A stretch of 64,000 bases of DNA. It comes from Bacteroides sp. GTDB lineage: Bacteria; Bacteroidota; Bacteroidia; Bacteroidales; Muribaculaceae. Below are positions 45,689 through 54,764 of the stretch, in pieces. Position numbers and translations under genes: made by a program. The notes under the pieces were generated by a model. That model worked only from the letters and a program-made list of their open reading frames with translations, was not told the DNA's origin and ran no database searches. Within the stretch, counting starts at the first letter, position 1. The number at the start of each line of letters is the position of its first letter. Where the stretch lies: positions 17,263 to 81,262 of the forward strand of contig JAMPBJ010000004.1 of assembly GCA_023666835.1 (NCBI GenBank). The letters are read 5' to 3'.

Positions 45689-46246
45689 TCAGACTGTCAG
45701 GATCTCTTTTTCCTTGGCGGCAAAGAGGTCGTCGATCTTCTTCAGGTATTTGTCGTGAAGTTTCTGGGCTGATGCTTCGGCGTCTTTTTCAACGTCCTCG
45801 GGCATACCTTGTTTCACGGCTTTTTTCAGACCATCGATGGCATCGCGGCGTGCGTTGCGCACCGATACTTTTGCATTTTCTGCTTCGGCTTTCGACTGTT
45901 TGACGAGCGATTTACGACGTTCCTCTGTCAACGGCGGGATCGACAGACGGATCACTTCACCATTGTTTTCAGGTGTGATGCCGAGTTCTGAATTGATGAT
46001 AGCCTTTTCGATTTCCTTGAACATCGATTTCTCCCAGGGAGTGATGGCAATGGTACGTGCATCGGGCACCGACACATTGGCCACATTGCTAATGGGCACT
46101 GCGCTGCCATAATATTCGACACGGATGCCGTCAATGAGTTTCGGATTTGCCTTGCCGGCGCGGATGTGCGACAATGATTCGTCGAGATAAGCCACGGCCA
46201 TCTCCATTTTTTCCTCAGCGGGATTGAGATAATCTTTAACTTCCAT
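45689..46246 (-). CDS. frr: Ribosome recycling factor
   Basis: A 185-residue protein that with EF-G splits the post-termination ribosome. Seen: [73 protein letters not shown] and a C-terminal helix ending in ILTV. ATG 46246 ([13 protein letters not shown]) is preferred over a TTG nine codons upstream because it matches the family start and length. It follows pyrH by 53 bases, the standard order. Confidence 0.97.
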   Translation of the reverse strand: MEVKDYLNPAEEKMEMAVAYLDESLSHIRAGKANPKLIDGIRVEYYGSAVPISNVANVSVPDARTIAITPWEKSMFKEIEKAIINSELGITPENNGEVIRLSIPPLTEERRKSLVKQSKAEAENAKVSVRNARRDAIDGLKKAVKQGMPEDVEKDAEASAQKLHDKYLKKIDDLFAAKEKEILTV

Positions 46247-46299
46247 ATGATTGTTTGTTTTTTTGATTGTCAAAGTAATATTAGCGTCAAGGATGAAGA

Positions 46300-47010
46300 T
46301 TAATAAACCACCGTGCCGATAGGTTTGCCTTCAACCACCTTGGCGAGATTGCCCACAGTGTCCATGTCGAACACCACGATAGGGAGATTGTTTTCCTTGC
46401 ACAGTGCTGTAGCCGTCAGGTCCATGACGCGCAAACCGCGTGCAAGCACTTCATCGTAGGAAATACGGTCGAATTTTGTTGCCGATGGATCTTTTTCGGG
46501 ATCAGCGGTGTAGACTCCGTCGATACGCGTACCCTTGAACATTGCATCGGCTTTGATTTCAACACCACGCAGAGCAGCTCCAGTGTCGGTGGTGAAAAAC
46601 GGATTGCCCGTTCCTCCGGCCATGATAGCCACCACGCCCGCTTCAAGAGTTTCGATGGCTCGACGGTTGCTGTAGTGTTCACCGATGGGAAACATGTTGA
46701 TGGCCGTCAACACCTTTGCGGGCTGACCAATGGCTTCGAGAGCCGAACTAAGTGCAAGCGAATTGATGGTCGTGGCAAGCATGCCCATCTGATCGCCCTT
46801 GACACGGTCAAAGCCTTTGGCAGCACCCTGCACTCCACGGAATATATTGCCTCCGCCGATAACTATGCCTACTTCCACACCACGCGACACCACGTCGGCT
46901 ATCTGTCGGGCATATTCGGCAAGACGAACCGGATCAATGCCGTAGCCCTGCTTTCCCATCAGCGATTCGCCGCTTAGTTTCAATAAAATACGTTTATATG
47001 TCAATTCCAT
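46300..47010 (-). CDS. pyrH: Uridylate kinase
   Basis: A 236-residue amino-acid-kinase-fold enzyme that phosphorylates UMP to UDP. Seen: [13 protein letters not shown] at the N-terminus, VVIGGGN-type loop ([12 protein letters not shown]), [17 protein letters not shown] and [14 protein letters not shown]. Length is normal. It lies between a SPFH-protein gene and frr on the minus strand; rpsB and tsf, its usual upstream neighbours, are not here. Confidence 0.97.
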   Translation of the reverse strand: MELTYKRILLKLSGESLMGKQGYGIDPVRLAEYARQIADVVSRGVEVGIVIGGGNIFRGVQGAAKGFDRVKGDQMGMLATTINSLALSSALEAIGQPAKVLTAINMFPIGEHYSNRRAIETLEAGVVAIMAGGTGNPFFTTDTGAALRGVEIKADAMFKGTRIDGVYTADPEKDPSATKFDRISYDEVLARGLRVMDLTATALCKENNLPIVVFDMDTVGNLAKVVEGKPIGTVVY

Positions 47011-47046
47011 TGTAGCTTTGTATATATATTTGAATGATTGATATGC

Positions 47047-47970
47047 TTACTGGTTGCCCGTGTTGACTATCGGTTGGGCCGGCTCGTCGGCACAAAGCAC
47101 AACCAACAGATTGCTGACCATGGCTGCTTTGCGCTCGTCGTCGAGAGTGACCACCTTGTCTTCTTCTAGACGTCGGAGTGCCATATCGACCATGCTGACA
47201 GCTCCTTCCACTATCTTTTCGCGGGCCGAGATGATGGCTGCAGCTTGCTGTCGGCGAAGCATCACAGCAGCAATTTCGGGAGCGTAGGCCAGATAGTTGA
47301 TGCGTGCTTCCACCACTTCCATGCCGGCCATGGCAAGGCGGTCGTTGATTTTCTGTTCGAGAAGTTCGTTGATTTCATCGCCACCGTCGCGCAATGTCAA
47401 CTCCGTTGTCTGATTGTCGGTCTGATCGTAAGCATAATGGCCTGTCACTTCACGAAGGGCGGCGTCGCTCTGGATGCGCACGAAGTTCTGAAAGGCAGCA
47501 TTGTAATTGCCACCGTTGACACCAAGCGACGCCGAATCAAGATCAAACACCGCACGATAGGTGTCCTTGATGCGCCAGACCAGCACCATGCCGATGAGCA
47601 CCGGATTGCCCACCTTGTCGTTGACTTTGATGGGCTCGATGTCCATATTGCGGATACGCAGCGAGAGTTTGCGTCGTGTCATGAACGGATTGGCCCAATA
47701 GAAGCCAACCTGTCGGCATGTGCCCTTGTATTGGCCGAAGAATATCATGACGCGCGATTCGTTGGGTTCCTGAGTGAAAAATCCTGCAAGACAGATCAAT
47801 ATGCCGGCTACACCAACTACGGTTGCAATGGCTCCGGGCACGTCACTGCCGATTGAATCGCCGATCCACCAGCACACTCCACACAATGCCGGGACTACAA
47901 TAAACAGCACCACAAGCATGACAAAGCCGCCTACCAGCCAGCCGCCATATTCATATTCTTCGTTTTTCAT
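47047..47970 (-). CDS. SPFH (band 7) domain membrane protein
   Basis: A 307-residue protein. Two hydrophobic segments (about 9-30 and 38-65) form a hairpin, followed by an SPFH domain (about 80-260) with MIFFGQYKGTCRQVGFYWANP, DIEPIKVNDKVGNPVLIG and the EVVEARINYLAYAPEIAAVM region. The C-terminus is a short helix and an acidic end. SPFH proteins form large membrane assemblies linked to protease control or membrane order. The role here is not known. It is 36 bases upstream of pyrH. Confidence 0.9.
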   Translation of the reverse strand: MKNEEYEYGGWLVGGFVMLVVLFIVVPALCGVCWWIGDSIGSDVPGAIATVVGVAGILICLAGFFTQEPNESRVMIFFGQYKGTCRQVGFYWANPFMTRRKLSLRIRNMDIEPIKVNDKVGNPVLIGMVLVWRIKDTYRAVFDLDSASLGVNGGNYNAAFQNFVRIQSDAALREVTGHYAYDQTDNQTTELTLRDGGDEINELLEQKINDRLAMAGMEVVEARINYLAYAPEIAAVMLRRQQAAAIISAREKIVEGAVSMVDMALRRLEEDKVVTLDDERKAAMVSNLLVVLCADEPAQPIVNTGNQ

Positions 47971-48038
47971 AATGGGTTAGTCGGGTTCTTATTAGTTGCA
48001 AAAATAATGAATTATCTTTATATTACAACTCAAATCGG

Positions 48039-48064
48039 TTTTTCTTGTTCGTTTTTCTTGTTCG
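48039..48064 (+). repeat. Perfect 13-base tandem duplication at the dapB promoter
   Basis: TTTTTCTTGTTCG occurs twice back to back. The second copy contributes the predicted -33 element of the dapB promoter and the first may provide an alternative; the duplication could thus affect promoter strength. Confidence 0.85.
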
Positions 48065-48089
48065 TGATAGATACTTTTTTTTACCTTTG
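48057..48089 (+). promoter_or_regulatory. Predicted promoter of dapB
   Basis: CTTG at 48057-48060, 21 bases, then TACCTTTG at 48082-48089, an exact -7 consensus. The dapB ATG is 20 bases further on, giving a very short leader. A minus-strand -7 element (TATTTTTG, 47999-48006) for the SPFH gene lies just upstream with a less clear -33 partner. Confidence 0.6.
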
Positions 48090-48109
48090 TAGTTGTTAAT
48101 TATACGTAT

Positions 48110-48862
48110 ATGAAGATTGCACTTATAGGATATGGAAAGATGGGCCATGCTATCGAAAATATAGCCCGCCAACGTGGCCATGAAATCGTAGCCATCATTG
48201 ATCAGGACAACATCGACGATATCGACAGCGATGCATTTCGCAGTGCCGACGTGGCCATAGAATTCACAACACCTGCAAGTGCCTTCGACAACTATCTGCG
48301 CGCATTTCGCCAGGGAGTGAAGGTGGTGTCGGGTTCAACCGGTTGGACCTCACGCATGCCTGAAATCGAAGAGATATGCGCCCGCGATGGAGCCACATTT
48401 TTCTGGACATCCAATTTCAGTATAGGAGTCAACATCTTTTTCGCCCTCAACAAATATCTGGCTGCAATGATGAGCGGATTTCCGCAATATCATCCTTCGA
48501 TGAACGAGATCCATCACATTCACAAACTGGACCATCCGAGCGGCACAGCTGTATCGCTTGCATCAGGCATCATAGCAGAAAACGAACGCATCGAATCGTG
48601 GACCGAATCGATGCCCGATTCTTCTGAACAGATGCAGATCACCCATCAACGCATCGGTGAAACTCCCGGCACTCACTCCATCACATGGGATTCGGATGTC
48701 GACTCCATCACCATCACTCACGAGGCCAAAAGCCGCATGGGGTTTGCCTTGGGCGCAGTGACAGCCGCCGAATGGGTAGCTTCTCAAAAGGGTTTTCTCA
48801 CCATGGACATGCTCATGCACCGCATCATCTCCGACTCGCGTCTGCTCGATGTGGTCAAATAG
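48110..48862 (+). CDS. dapB: 4-hydroxy-tetrahydrodipicolinate reductase
   Basis: A 250-residue NAD(P)H-dependent reductase of the lysine/diaminopimelate pathway. Seen: nucleotide loop LIGYGKMGHAIENIA, VAIEFTTPAS, VSGSTGW, SNFSIGVNIF and the catalytic region EIHHIHKLDHPSGTAVSLA. Length is normal for Bacteroidetes. It supplies the meso-diaminopimelate that the MurE in this window is predicted to use. The stop is TAG. lepB follows after 37 bases. Confidence 0.97.
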   Translation: MKIALIGYGKMGHAIENIARQRGHEIVAIIDQDNIDDIDSDAFRSADVAIEFTTPASAFDNYLRAFRQGVKVVSGSTGWTSRMPEIEEICARDGATFFWTSNFSIGVNIFFALNKYLAAMMSGFPQYHPSMNEIHHIHKLDHPSGTAVSLASGIIAENERIESWTESMPDSSEQMQITHQRIGETPGTHSITWDSDVDSITITHEAKSRMGFALGAVTAAEWVASQKGFLTMDMLMHRIISDSRLLDVVK

Positions 48863-48899
48863 GCTGACAGCCTCACCAAGAAAGAATCAGAGTAAAATA

Positions 48900-50471
48900 A
48901 TGAACGATAAAATCATAAAGCCGGATAGCAATCTTCCGGGCAACTACAACAATAGCAATCCTTCCGACAACGGTTTCGCCGCCGATTTCAAGCGTCGCAT
49001 ATCCGAAATACGCACCACACGATGGATCAGATTTTCCATCGTAGCCTTGATTTTCATCCTTTGGGTGATATGGCTCGGCAATTGGTGGGTAATACTGTTT
49101 CTCCCTCTGCTTTTCGACATTTATATCACCGGCTACATTCCCTTCACCTGGTGGAAGAAGAGTAAAAACAAAAATCTGGTTATGGTGATGAGCTGGGTCG
49201 ATGCAATTGTTTATGCTTTGATCTTGGTATATTTTGCTTTCTCCTTCATCGGACAGAACTATCAGATACCGTCGCCTTCGCTTGAAAAGACGCTGATGAC
49301 CGGCGACTATCTGTGGGTGAGCAAGGTGAGCTATGGACCTCGTGTGCCCATGACTCCTATCCACTTCCCCTTGGTTCAGAACACATTCCCGATACTAAAC
49401 TCAAAAAGCTACACCGACAATCCGCAGTTGCCCTACCATCGCCTTAAGGGCCTTGGCGAAATTGAGGTCGGCGACATCGTGGTGTTCAACTTCCCGGCCG
49501 GCGACTCTGTGGTGGTCAATCAACAAAACCCCGACTATCATTCGCTTAAAAAGATGATAGGCGACGAAATAATAGCCCACGACGCCCAATCTGCTTCTGT
49601 ATTCAATTCGTTGCCGAAATATGAAGCGGCACTTTATCGCGACGAACTGGGTAAAAACTATATGCTTTCGTTGCCTTCGGAATTCGGTGAATTGCTGTAC
49701 CGACCAGTCGACCGCAGAGAAAACTACGTGAAACGCTGCGTCGGCCTCCCCGGTGATACATTGAAGATAGTCGACGGACAAATCTATGTCAACGGTCGCA
49801 AGCAGCCGTGGCCCGAAGAAGCTCAGTTCAACTATATTTTCCAGACCACAATACCTCTGTCGGAAGATGACTGGGAAGAACTTGGCGTTTCGGTCGACGA
49901 CCGTCATCTTCTCCAGCAATCCTATACTGAAGCCCAGCTGCTTGCTCAGGGATTCAAAACCAACGGCTCGATGTATTGGGTTCCTCTGACCAATGCAATG
50001 GTGGAAAAGGTGAAAAAACTTCCCGGTTTTGTCAACATCATCCGCGAACCTGACCGCGAAAACGAGTATCTGTTCCCGGATTTCATTTCGCAGTCATGGA
50101 CACGCTCCAACTATGGTCCGGTCTACATACCCCGCAAGGGACAGACCGTTGAACTGACTGCCGAAAACTGGCCCATGTATGAGCGCATCATCCGCAACTA
50201 TGAAAATCATCCCGACTCATATGTCAAAGGTTCCACAGTTTATATCGATGGGAAGCCAACAACTTCCTACACGTTTGAGATGGACTACTACTTCATGATG
50301 GGCGACAACCGCGACAACAGTCTCGATTCCCGCTATTGGGGATTCGTGCCTGAGGATCATATCGTAGGCAAGCCTATACGCGTGCTCATCTCGTTTGACA
50401 AGGACAAATCGATTTTCAACGGCGGAATCCGCTGGAACCGCATATTCAAGGACGCCAACCCGGGATTCTGA
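48900..50471 (+). CDS. lepB: Signal peptidase I, long Bacteroidetes type
   Basis: A 523-residue inner-membrane serine protease that removes signal peptides. Two or three membrane helices (about 43-75 and 94-118) precede the catalytic part. Catalytic Ser127 is in IPSPSLEKTL and the general-base Lys278 in NYVKRCVGLPGD; GDNRDNSLDSRYWGFVP near the end is the family's last box. About 170 residues are inserted between the Lys box and the last box, which makes it much longer than the E. coli enzyme. ATG 48900 is chosen over an upstream in-frame start within dapB. Its stop overlaps the next ATG by one base. Confidence 0.95.
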   Translation: MNDKIIKPDSNLPGNYNNSNPSDNGFAADFKRRISEIRTTRWIRFSIVALIFILWVIWLGNWWVILFLPLLFDIYITGYIPFTWWKKSKNKNLVMVMSWVDAIVYALILVYFAFSFIGQNYQIPSPSLEKTLMTGDYLWVSKVSYGPRVPMTPIHFPLVQNTFPILNSKSYTDNPQLPYHRLKGLGEIEVGDIVVFNFPAGDSVVVNQQNPDYHSLKKMIGDEIIAHDAQSASVFNSLPKYEAALYRDELGKNYMLSLPSEFGELLYRPVDRRENYVKRCVGLPGDTLKIVDGQIYVNGRKQPWPEEAQFNYIFQTTIPLSEDDWEELGVSVDDRHLLQQSYTEAQLLAQGFKTNGSMYWVPLTNAMVEKVKKLPGFVNIIREPDRENEYLFPDFISQSWTRSNYGPVYIPRKGQTVELTAENWPMYERIIRNYENHPDSYVKGSTVYIDGKPTTSYTFEMDYYFMMGDNRDNSLDSRYWGFVPEDHIVGKPIRVLISFDKDKSIFNGGIRWNRIFKDANPGF

Positions 50472-51109
50472 TGCAGGGCGATATCTTATTGCTTTCTCCC
50501 GCTTTCTTAGGGTCGATCGACCGCTATGCAGCAATGCAGCGTGCCAAAGCGGTGATAATTGACACTTCGATGCCTTTCAACAAGCGCATGAAGTCGACGC
50601 ATCGCACCGAGATCATTGATGCCAACGGCATGTCGATGCTGACCGTGCCCATCGAAAAGCCCAAAAGCATGCTGCGGGCGCGCTGGACCGATATAATAGT
50701 TTCGGCACACGACGAGTGGTGGAACAATCTGATGACAGCACTCCATTCGGCCTATGGGCGCACTCCGTTTTTCGAATTCTATGCCGACGATTTTCATTCG
50801 CTAATATGTCGTAATGCCGTTGGTCGTACGTTGATGGATCTGGACAATGCGCTCGATAGTCTGATGCGGAGATTACTTTACATGACCACGCCCACATTCT
50901 ACGGCAATCCTGAAGAAGTGATCGCGACAGAAGGACTGGAAGGAGCGGTAGCTGACTATCGCACCCGCCCGATTGATTTCACCCGCGTGGTCGAATACTA
51001 TCAGGTCAGAGCACAGCGTCACGGCTTCCAACCCCATCTAAGCTGCGTAGATCTGCTTTTCAACATGGGACCGGAAGCACAGTTGGTGCTTGACAAAATG
51101 GTGCTTTAG
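50471..51109 (+). CDS. WbqC-like family protein
   Basis: A 212-residue soluble protein. The phrases SPAFLGSIDRYAAM, FNKRMKSTHRTEI, LTVPIEKPK and a W-x-N-NLMTALHSAYGRTPFFE-like stretch match the WbqC family, which is found near surface-glycan genes elsewhere but has no proven reaction. Here it follows lepB with a one-base overlap, so it may be co-expressed for reasons other than function. The 3' end overlaps the convergent minus gene by four bases. Confidence 0.85.
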   Translation: MQGDILLLSPAFLGSIDRYAAMQRAKAVIIDTSMPFNKRMKSTHRTEIIDANGMSMLTVPIEKPKSMLRARWTDIIVSAHDEWWNNLMTALHSAYGRTPFFEFYADDFHSLICRNAVGRTLMDLDNALDSLMRRLLYMTTPTFYGNPEEVIATEGLEGAVADYRTRPIDFTRVVEYYQVRAQRHGFQPHLSCVDLLFNMGPEAQLVLDKMVL

Positions 51110-51633
51110 ATTAAAGATAGTGCACGGAGCTGATCGAGTACATCCATGCGGGTCAACCGACGGCGCGAATTGAGCACACGGGCAAATTCATGAGCCACCG
51201 TGCGCACACCGTTGTGATGAAACACACGGTCGAGATATTGGAAGTTTTTCTCAAACAGATGACGCGATTCGTCTTCCTCAAGCTGACAATTGTCGCTGCC
51301 CTCGCTTATCATCAGATCACGAAGGAAACTCTTCACATCGTCGTCTACATCATGATTCTCAAAGATGACGTGTCGACAAAGAACATTTCCGATAGATGTG
51401 GCCATGGCAAGATTGAAATTCTTCAAAATCTGGTTCCAGGCGTTTTTGGCTGAAAAACCCGGATTGCCATTGAAATAAAATTCGTCGGTAAATTCAACCA
51501 TAGACCCGGGCTCTGCATCAAGATCGACGGCCGAAAGAATATCTTCACCATCGTAGATCACCAAAGCCATAGCCATGCCGGTGGCACCGTAGCATTTATC
51601 TTCCTCGTTCTTATATCTTAGTTTTTCTTTCAT
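51106..51633 (-). CDS. Unknown Bacteroidales protein
   Basis: A 175-residue soluble, acidic protein with no signal peptide or membrane helix. Visible phrases are YGATGMAMALVIYDGEDILSA, FYFNGNPGFSAKNAW and a helical C-terminus with RRRLTRMDVLDQLRALS. I do not recognise a domain. It follows the PorZ-like gene by 54 bases in the same direction and ends against wbqC on the other strand. Confidence 0.7.
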   Translation of the reverse strand: MKEKLRYKNEEDKCYGATGMAMALVIYDGEDILSAVDLDAEPGSMVEFTDEFYFNGNPGFSAKNAWNQILKNFNLAMATSIGNVLCRHVIFENHDVDDDVKSFLRDLMISEGSDNCQLEEDESRHLFEKNFQYLDRVFHHNGVRTVAHEFARVLNSRRRLTRMDVLDQLRALSLI

Positions 51634-51687
51634 GAGTCAAATGATATGAAGCATTAGAGTGTATCTAATAACAAAAATCGATATGTT

Positions 51688-54138
51688 TTAGTTTACAACC
51701 ATGATCTTTGCAACGGCAGCTGACGATGAGCCGGAGGCATTCTGCGATGCCAGTACATAGTAAACGCCGGTTTTCACGCGCACTCCTGCAGAGTTGCAGC
51801 AATTCCACACGAAGCGTCCTCCTTCCGAACGGCCCTGTGCCACTACACTGCCCGATGCATCAGCTATCTTTACGAGTGAATTGTCCATAAGACCGGTGAT
51901 ATTTACGTTGCCTCTATATTCGGGACGAACCGGATTGGGATATACAAGAATATCGTCGAAATCTGTTGCAACAGGTGTTGCATCACTGGTATATGACATT
52001 AGACCGTAGTCGGTGCCTACATAAACAATTCCGGTGGCTTTGTCGGCATAGACACAGTTGATCTTGTTGGTGGGCAGAAGAGAATTTTCAGCCGTGAAAT
52101 TCTCAATTATTTTGTCGCCCGATGCACTGACAAGGAAGAGTCCTGAAGCCGTGGTGGCAATCCATTTGCGGTTGGCTGCATCGACACTCATATCCATAAC
52201 CATATCGCTGCCCAAAAGGTAATCGGCAAGATTCGATCCATCGTTGCGAGGCACTTTGAGATGAGTGAAAGTGGCCGACGAATTAAACAGATTGGCAGGA
52301 TTTATTTCGATTATACCTTCGTTGGTTCCAACCCATATCTTTCCGTTGAGATCCTCGATGACCGAGCCGTAGAAGCGAGGTGAGAACTGCTTGCCGTCCT
52401 GGTCATAGATTTTTTCCCACAGCATGAATTTGTCGTCGGCAAAGTTTGACCCTGTGCCGCGATGGTCGTAAGCAAGACCGAAATCGCCGCTTGTGGATAT
52501 GATGAATACTATGTTGGACTTTTTGCAGAACACCATTCTTACATCCTGTCCGCCCCAGTAGTCCACTTTGCTCAGATCAGGCACAACCCAATCGGATGCT
52601 TTGACATCGGCCGGATCAAGTTTCACCTTATCAGCCGGGAGAATCATGATGGGCGAGTTTTTCCATCCGTTGTTGTTGATAGACGTCCATAAGTTACCAT
52701 AGTTATCGAACACGCCGGCGTAGAAAATATCGCGATTATCGATATATGGCACCGGACTGTTGAGATGGCCATAACGACCTACTATTTCTCCGTCGGTGAT
52801 TTTGTATACACCATCGTCGGCCGTGGCCATAAAAAGCGTATTCTGATCGTTGGGATCTTCGGCAAGACCCATCGGTGCAAGAATATACTTGCCATAGGTG
52901 CGCTGATAGTTCTTCACTATATTGGTAGTGGCTTCTACGGGATAAGGTGTCACATTGTGATACTCGCCGGTAGCAAGATCAATATAGGCTGCTGTCTGGG
53001 CATTTTCAAGACCACGGGTCGAGCCTGAAAATTTAAACGAAGTCAGACCGCTGTTCTGTGCATAAAGACGTTTACCGTCGGGCGATGGATAGAAATATCT
53101 GACAAGCATAACAGGGAATCCTCCGGCTTTTAATCGGTCGATATTGACCGTCAAACCTCCAAAGCCGTCGAGAGTATAATTGGCCAGACCCTCTCCGGAG
53201 AGCGACCACACGGATTTCAATCCCGAATTGGTGCCAATCATTGAACCCTGAAGTGGTTCCGGAAGATCGGCGAGCTTCACTTCTTCGAAATCGTTGGACA
53301 CTTCATAAAGAGCATCATCGGCCACATACATGATCCTTCCGTCGGATGTGTGGATGAGATAGGGAGGCATGGCATCGTGGTGAGACGTGAATGTCTTCCA
53401 TCCCTGCATATGTCCGGTTTCGAAATTGATGGTGTGAAGAGCCATCACGTAATCGTTGTGGTTGAGTTGTACAAGCATTCTGGTATCATCGACAGGCACA
53501 ATTTCCGTCGGCCCGTTGTGAGCATACAGTTCCTGATAAGAGTCAAGACGGCTGATGTTGCCGTTTTTATCGGCACAACGAAAATGTCCGTCGGCATGGA
53601 TGACAAGACGGTTGCCCATTATGGCAAGTGCATTGACACGAAGGCCGTAGTTGCCCGACGTCACCACTTCGGCACGCTGTATATTGAACTTGACAACACC
53701 GAATTCAGTAGCCACATACATAAAGTCACCGTCAAATGCCACAGCATTGATGGTCAGCGGCGGATTGATGCTCGAATCCTTGATGTCGGACATGTTGACC
53801 ACATGGCCGTCATCGTAAAGCAGGTCGATGTTGCCGTTCGAGTAGCAAATCACGAGATATTTCTTCTCGAAATTGTAGAATATATTGGCTATCGACGAGT
53901 CGTTGAGTTTGTTGTCGATGGTATAGCTGTTGGTTTCATCGTTCTTCATGTCGTAGGAGAACAGATTGTTGCCCGTTAGCATATAGACCTGCTCATCTGT
54001 TTCCAACACCTTTTGCGGAGGATTGGCATAAGTGGGATGTATGGTCCATGTGCCGGGCACCGAATTGGCGGCATGTGAGGCTACTGCCGTAGCAATCACA
54101 CAAGCCAGGAGAGATATTGCCTGCAAGAGTCTTTTCAT
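51688..54138 (-). CDS. PorZ-like secreted beta-propeller protein with type 9 C-terminal domain
   Basis: An 816-residue exported protein: signal peptide (ending ASHAANS), two propeller-like domains with repeated YVGTDYGLM / VGTNEGIIEI type blades (about 30-360 and 370-715), and a C-terminal domain (about 730-816) starting ILVYPNPVRPEYRGNV and ending AAVAKIMVVN. That end matches the type 9 secretion sorting domain. The N-terminal propeller phrase EQVYMLTGNNLFSYD is reminiscent of PorZ, the surface part of the type 9 attachment complex. The PorZ assignment is by layout and is moderate; a generic propeller cargo is the alternative. It lies three bases after rdgB. Confidence 0.75.
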   Translation of the reverse strand: MKRLLQAISLLACVIATAVASHAANSVPGTWTIHPTYANPPQKVLETDEQVYMLTGNNLFSYDMKNDETNSYTIDNKLNDSSIANIFYNFEKKYLVICYSNGNIDLLYDDGHVVNMSDIKDSSINPPLTINAVAFDGDFMYVATEFGVVKFNIQRAEVVTSGNYGLRVNALAIMGNRLVIHADGHFRCADKNGNISRLDSYQELYAHNGPTEIVPVDDTRMLVQLNHNDYVMALHTINFETGHMQGWKTFTSHHDAMPPYLIHTSDGRIMYVADDALYEVSNDFEEVKLADLPEPLQGSMIGTNSGLKSVWSLSGEGLANYTLDGFGGLTVNIDRLKAGGFPVMLVRYFYPSPDGKRLYAQNSGLTSFKFSGSTRGLENAQTAAYIDLATGEYHNVTPYPVEATTNIVKNYQRTYGKYILAPMGLAEDPNDQNTLFMATADDGVYKITDGEIVGRYGHLNSPVPYIDNRDIFYAGVFDNYGNLWTSINNNGWKNSPIMILPADKVKLDPADVKASDWVVPDLSKVDYWGGQDVRMVFCKKSNIVFIISTSGDFGLAYDHRGTGSNFADDKFMLWEKIYDQDGKQFSPRFYGSVIEDLNGKIWVGTNEGIIEINPANLFNSSATFTHLKVPRNDGSNLADYLLGSDMVMDMSVDAANRKWIATTASGLFLVSASGDKIIENFTAENSLLPTNKINCVYADKATGIVYVGTDYGLMSYTSDATPVATDFDDILVYPNPVRPEYRGNVNITGLMDNSLVKIADASGSVVAQGRSEGGRFVWNCCNSAGVRVKTGVYYVLASQNASGSSSAAVAKIMVVN

Positions 54139-54141
54139 AGG

Positions 54142-54735
54142 TCAATTGTTGGAGTTGAGATAGTGGATCAGTTTTGCAGTGGCTCTGCCGCGATGACTGA
54201 TGGCATTTTTTTCGTCGGACGACATCTGCGCAAAGGTGCAGTCGAAGCCGTCGGGTCGAAACACGGGATCATAACCAAAGCCGTCGATACCCGACGGAGA
54301 TTCGGTTATGACACCATCGACACGCCCTTCGAAGAAGATGGTGTCGGAGCCAAGGATAAGAGCAATGACAGTGGAAAAATGAGCCTTGCGGTCATCGTTC
54401 CCCTCGAGATTGCGTAGAAGCAGCTTCATATTAGCCTTTGAGTCATGACCCGGTCCGGCATAACGCGCCGAATACACACCCGGTGCACCTCCGAGAGCAT
54501 CGACCATTAGTCCCGTATCGTCGGCAAAACAATCCAGTCCGTAACGGTCGCGGATATAACGGGCTTTCTGTTCGGCATTGCCTTGCAGCGTGTCGCACGT
54601 CTCAGGTATATCGTCATGACATCCTATATCATTCAACGACAATATGTTCCAATCATCACCCATAATCTCTCTTATTTCGGAAAGTTTATGGGCATTGTTG
54701 GTGGCAAAAACTATTTCTCTTTTTTTCTTATCCAC
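54142..54735 (-). CDS. rdgB: Non-canonical purine NTP pyrophosphatase (RdgB/HAM1)
   Basis: A 197-residue enzyme that hydrolyses ITP, dITP and XTP to monophosphates, keeping them out of nucleic acids. Seen: IVFATNNAHKLSEIREI, DDTGLMVDALGGAPGVYSARYAG, SPSGIDGFGYDPVF and SHRGRATAKL. No in-frame ATG fits; GTG 54735 gives the usual short start (VDKKKREIVFATNN), with a TTG five codons upstream as alternative. It lies between leuS and the PorZ-like gene with very short gaps. Confidence 0.95.
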   Translation of the reverse strand: MDKKKREIVFATNNAHKLSEIREIMGDDWNILSLNDIGCHDDIPETCDTLQGNAEQKARYIRDRYGLDCFADDTGLMVDALGGAPGVYSARYAGPGHDSKANMKLLLRNLEGNDDRKAHFSTVIALILGSDTIFFEGRVDGVITESPSGIDGFGYDPVFRPDGFDCTFAQMSSDEKNAISHRGRATAKLIHYLNSNN

Positions 54736-54764
54736 GTAGTAATAACGCAAATATGCCCTGAATA

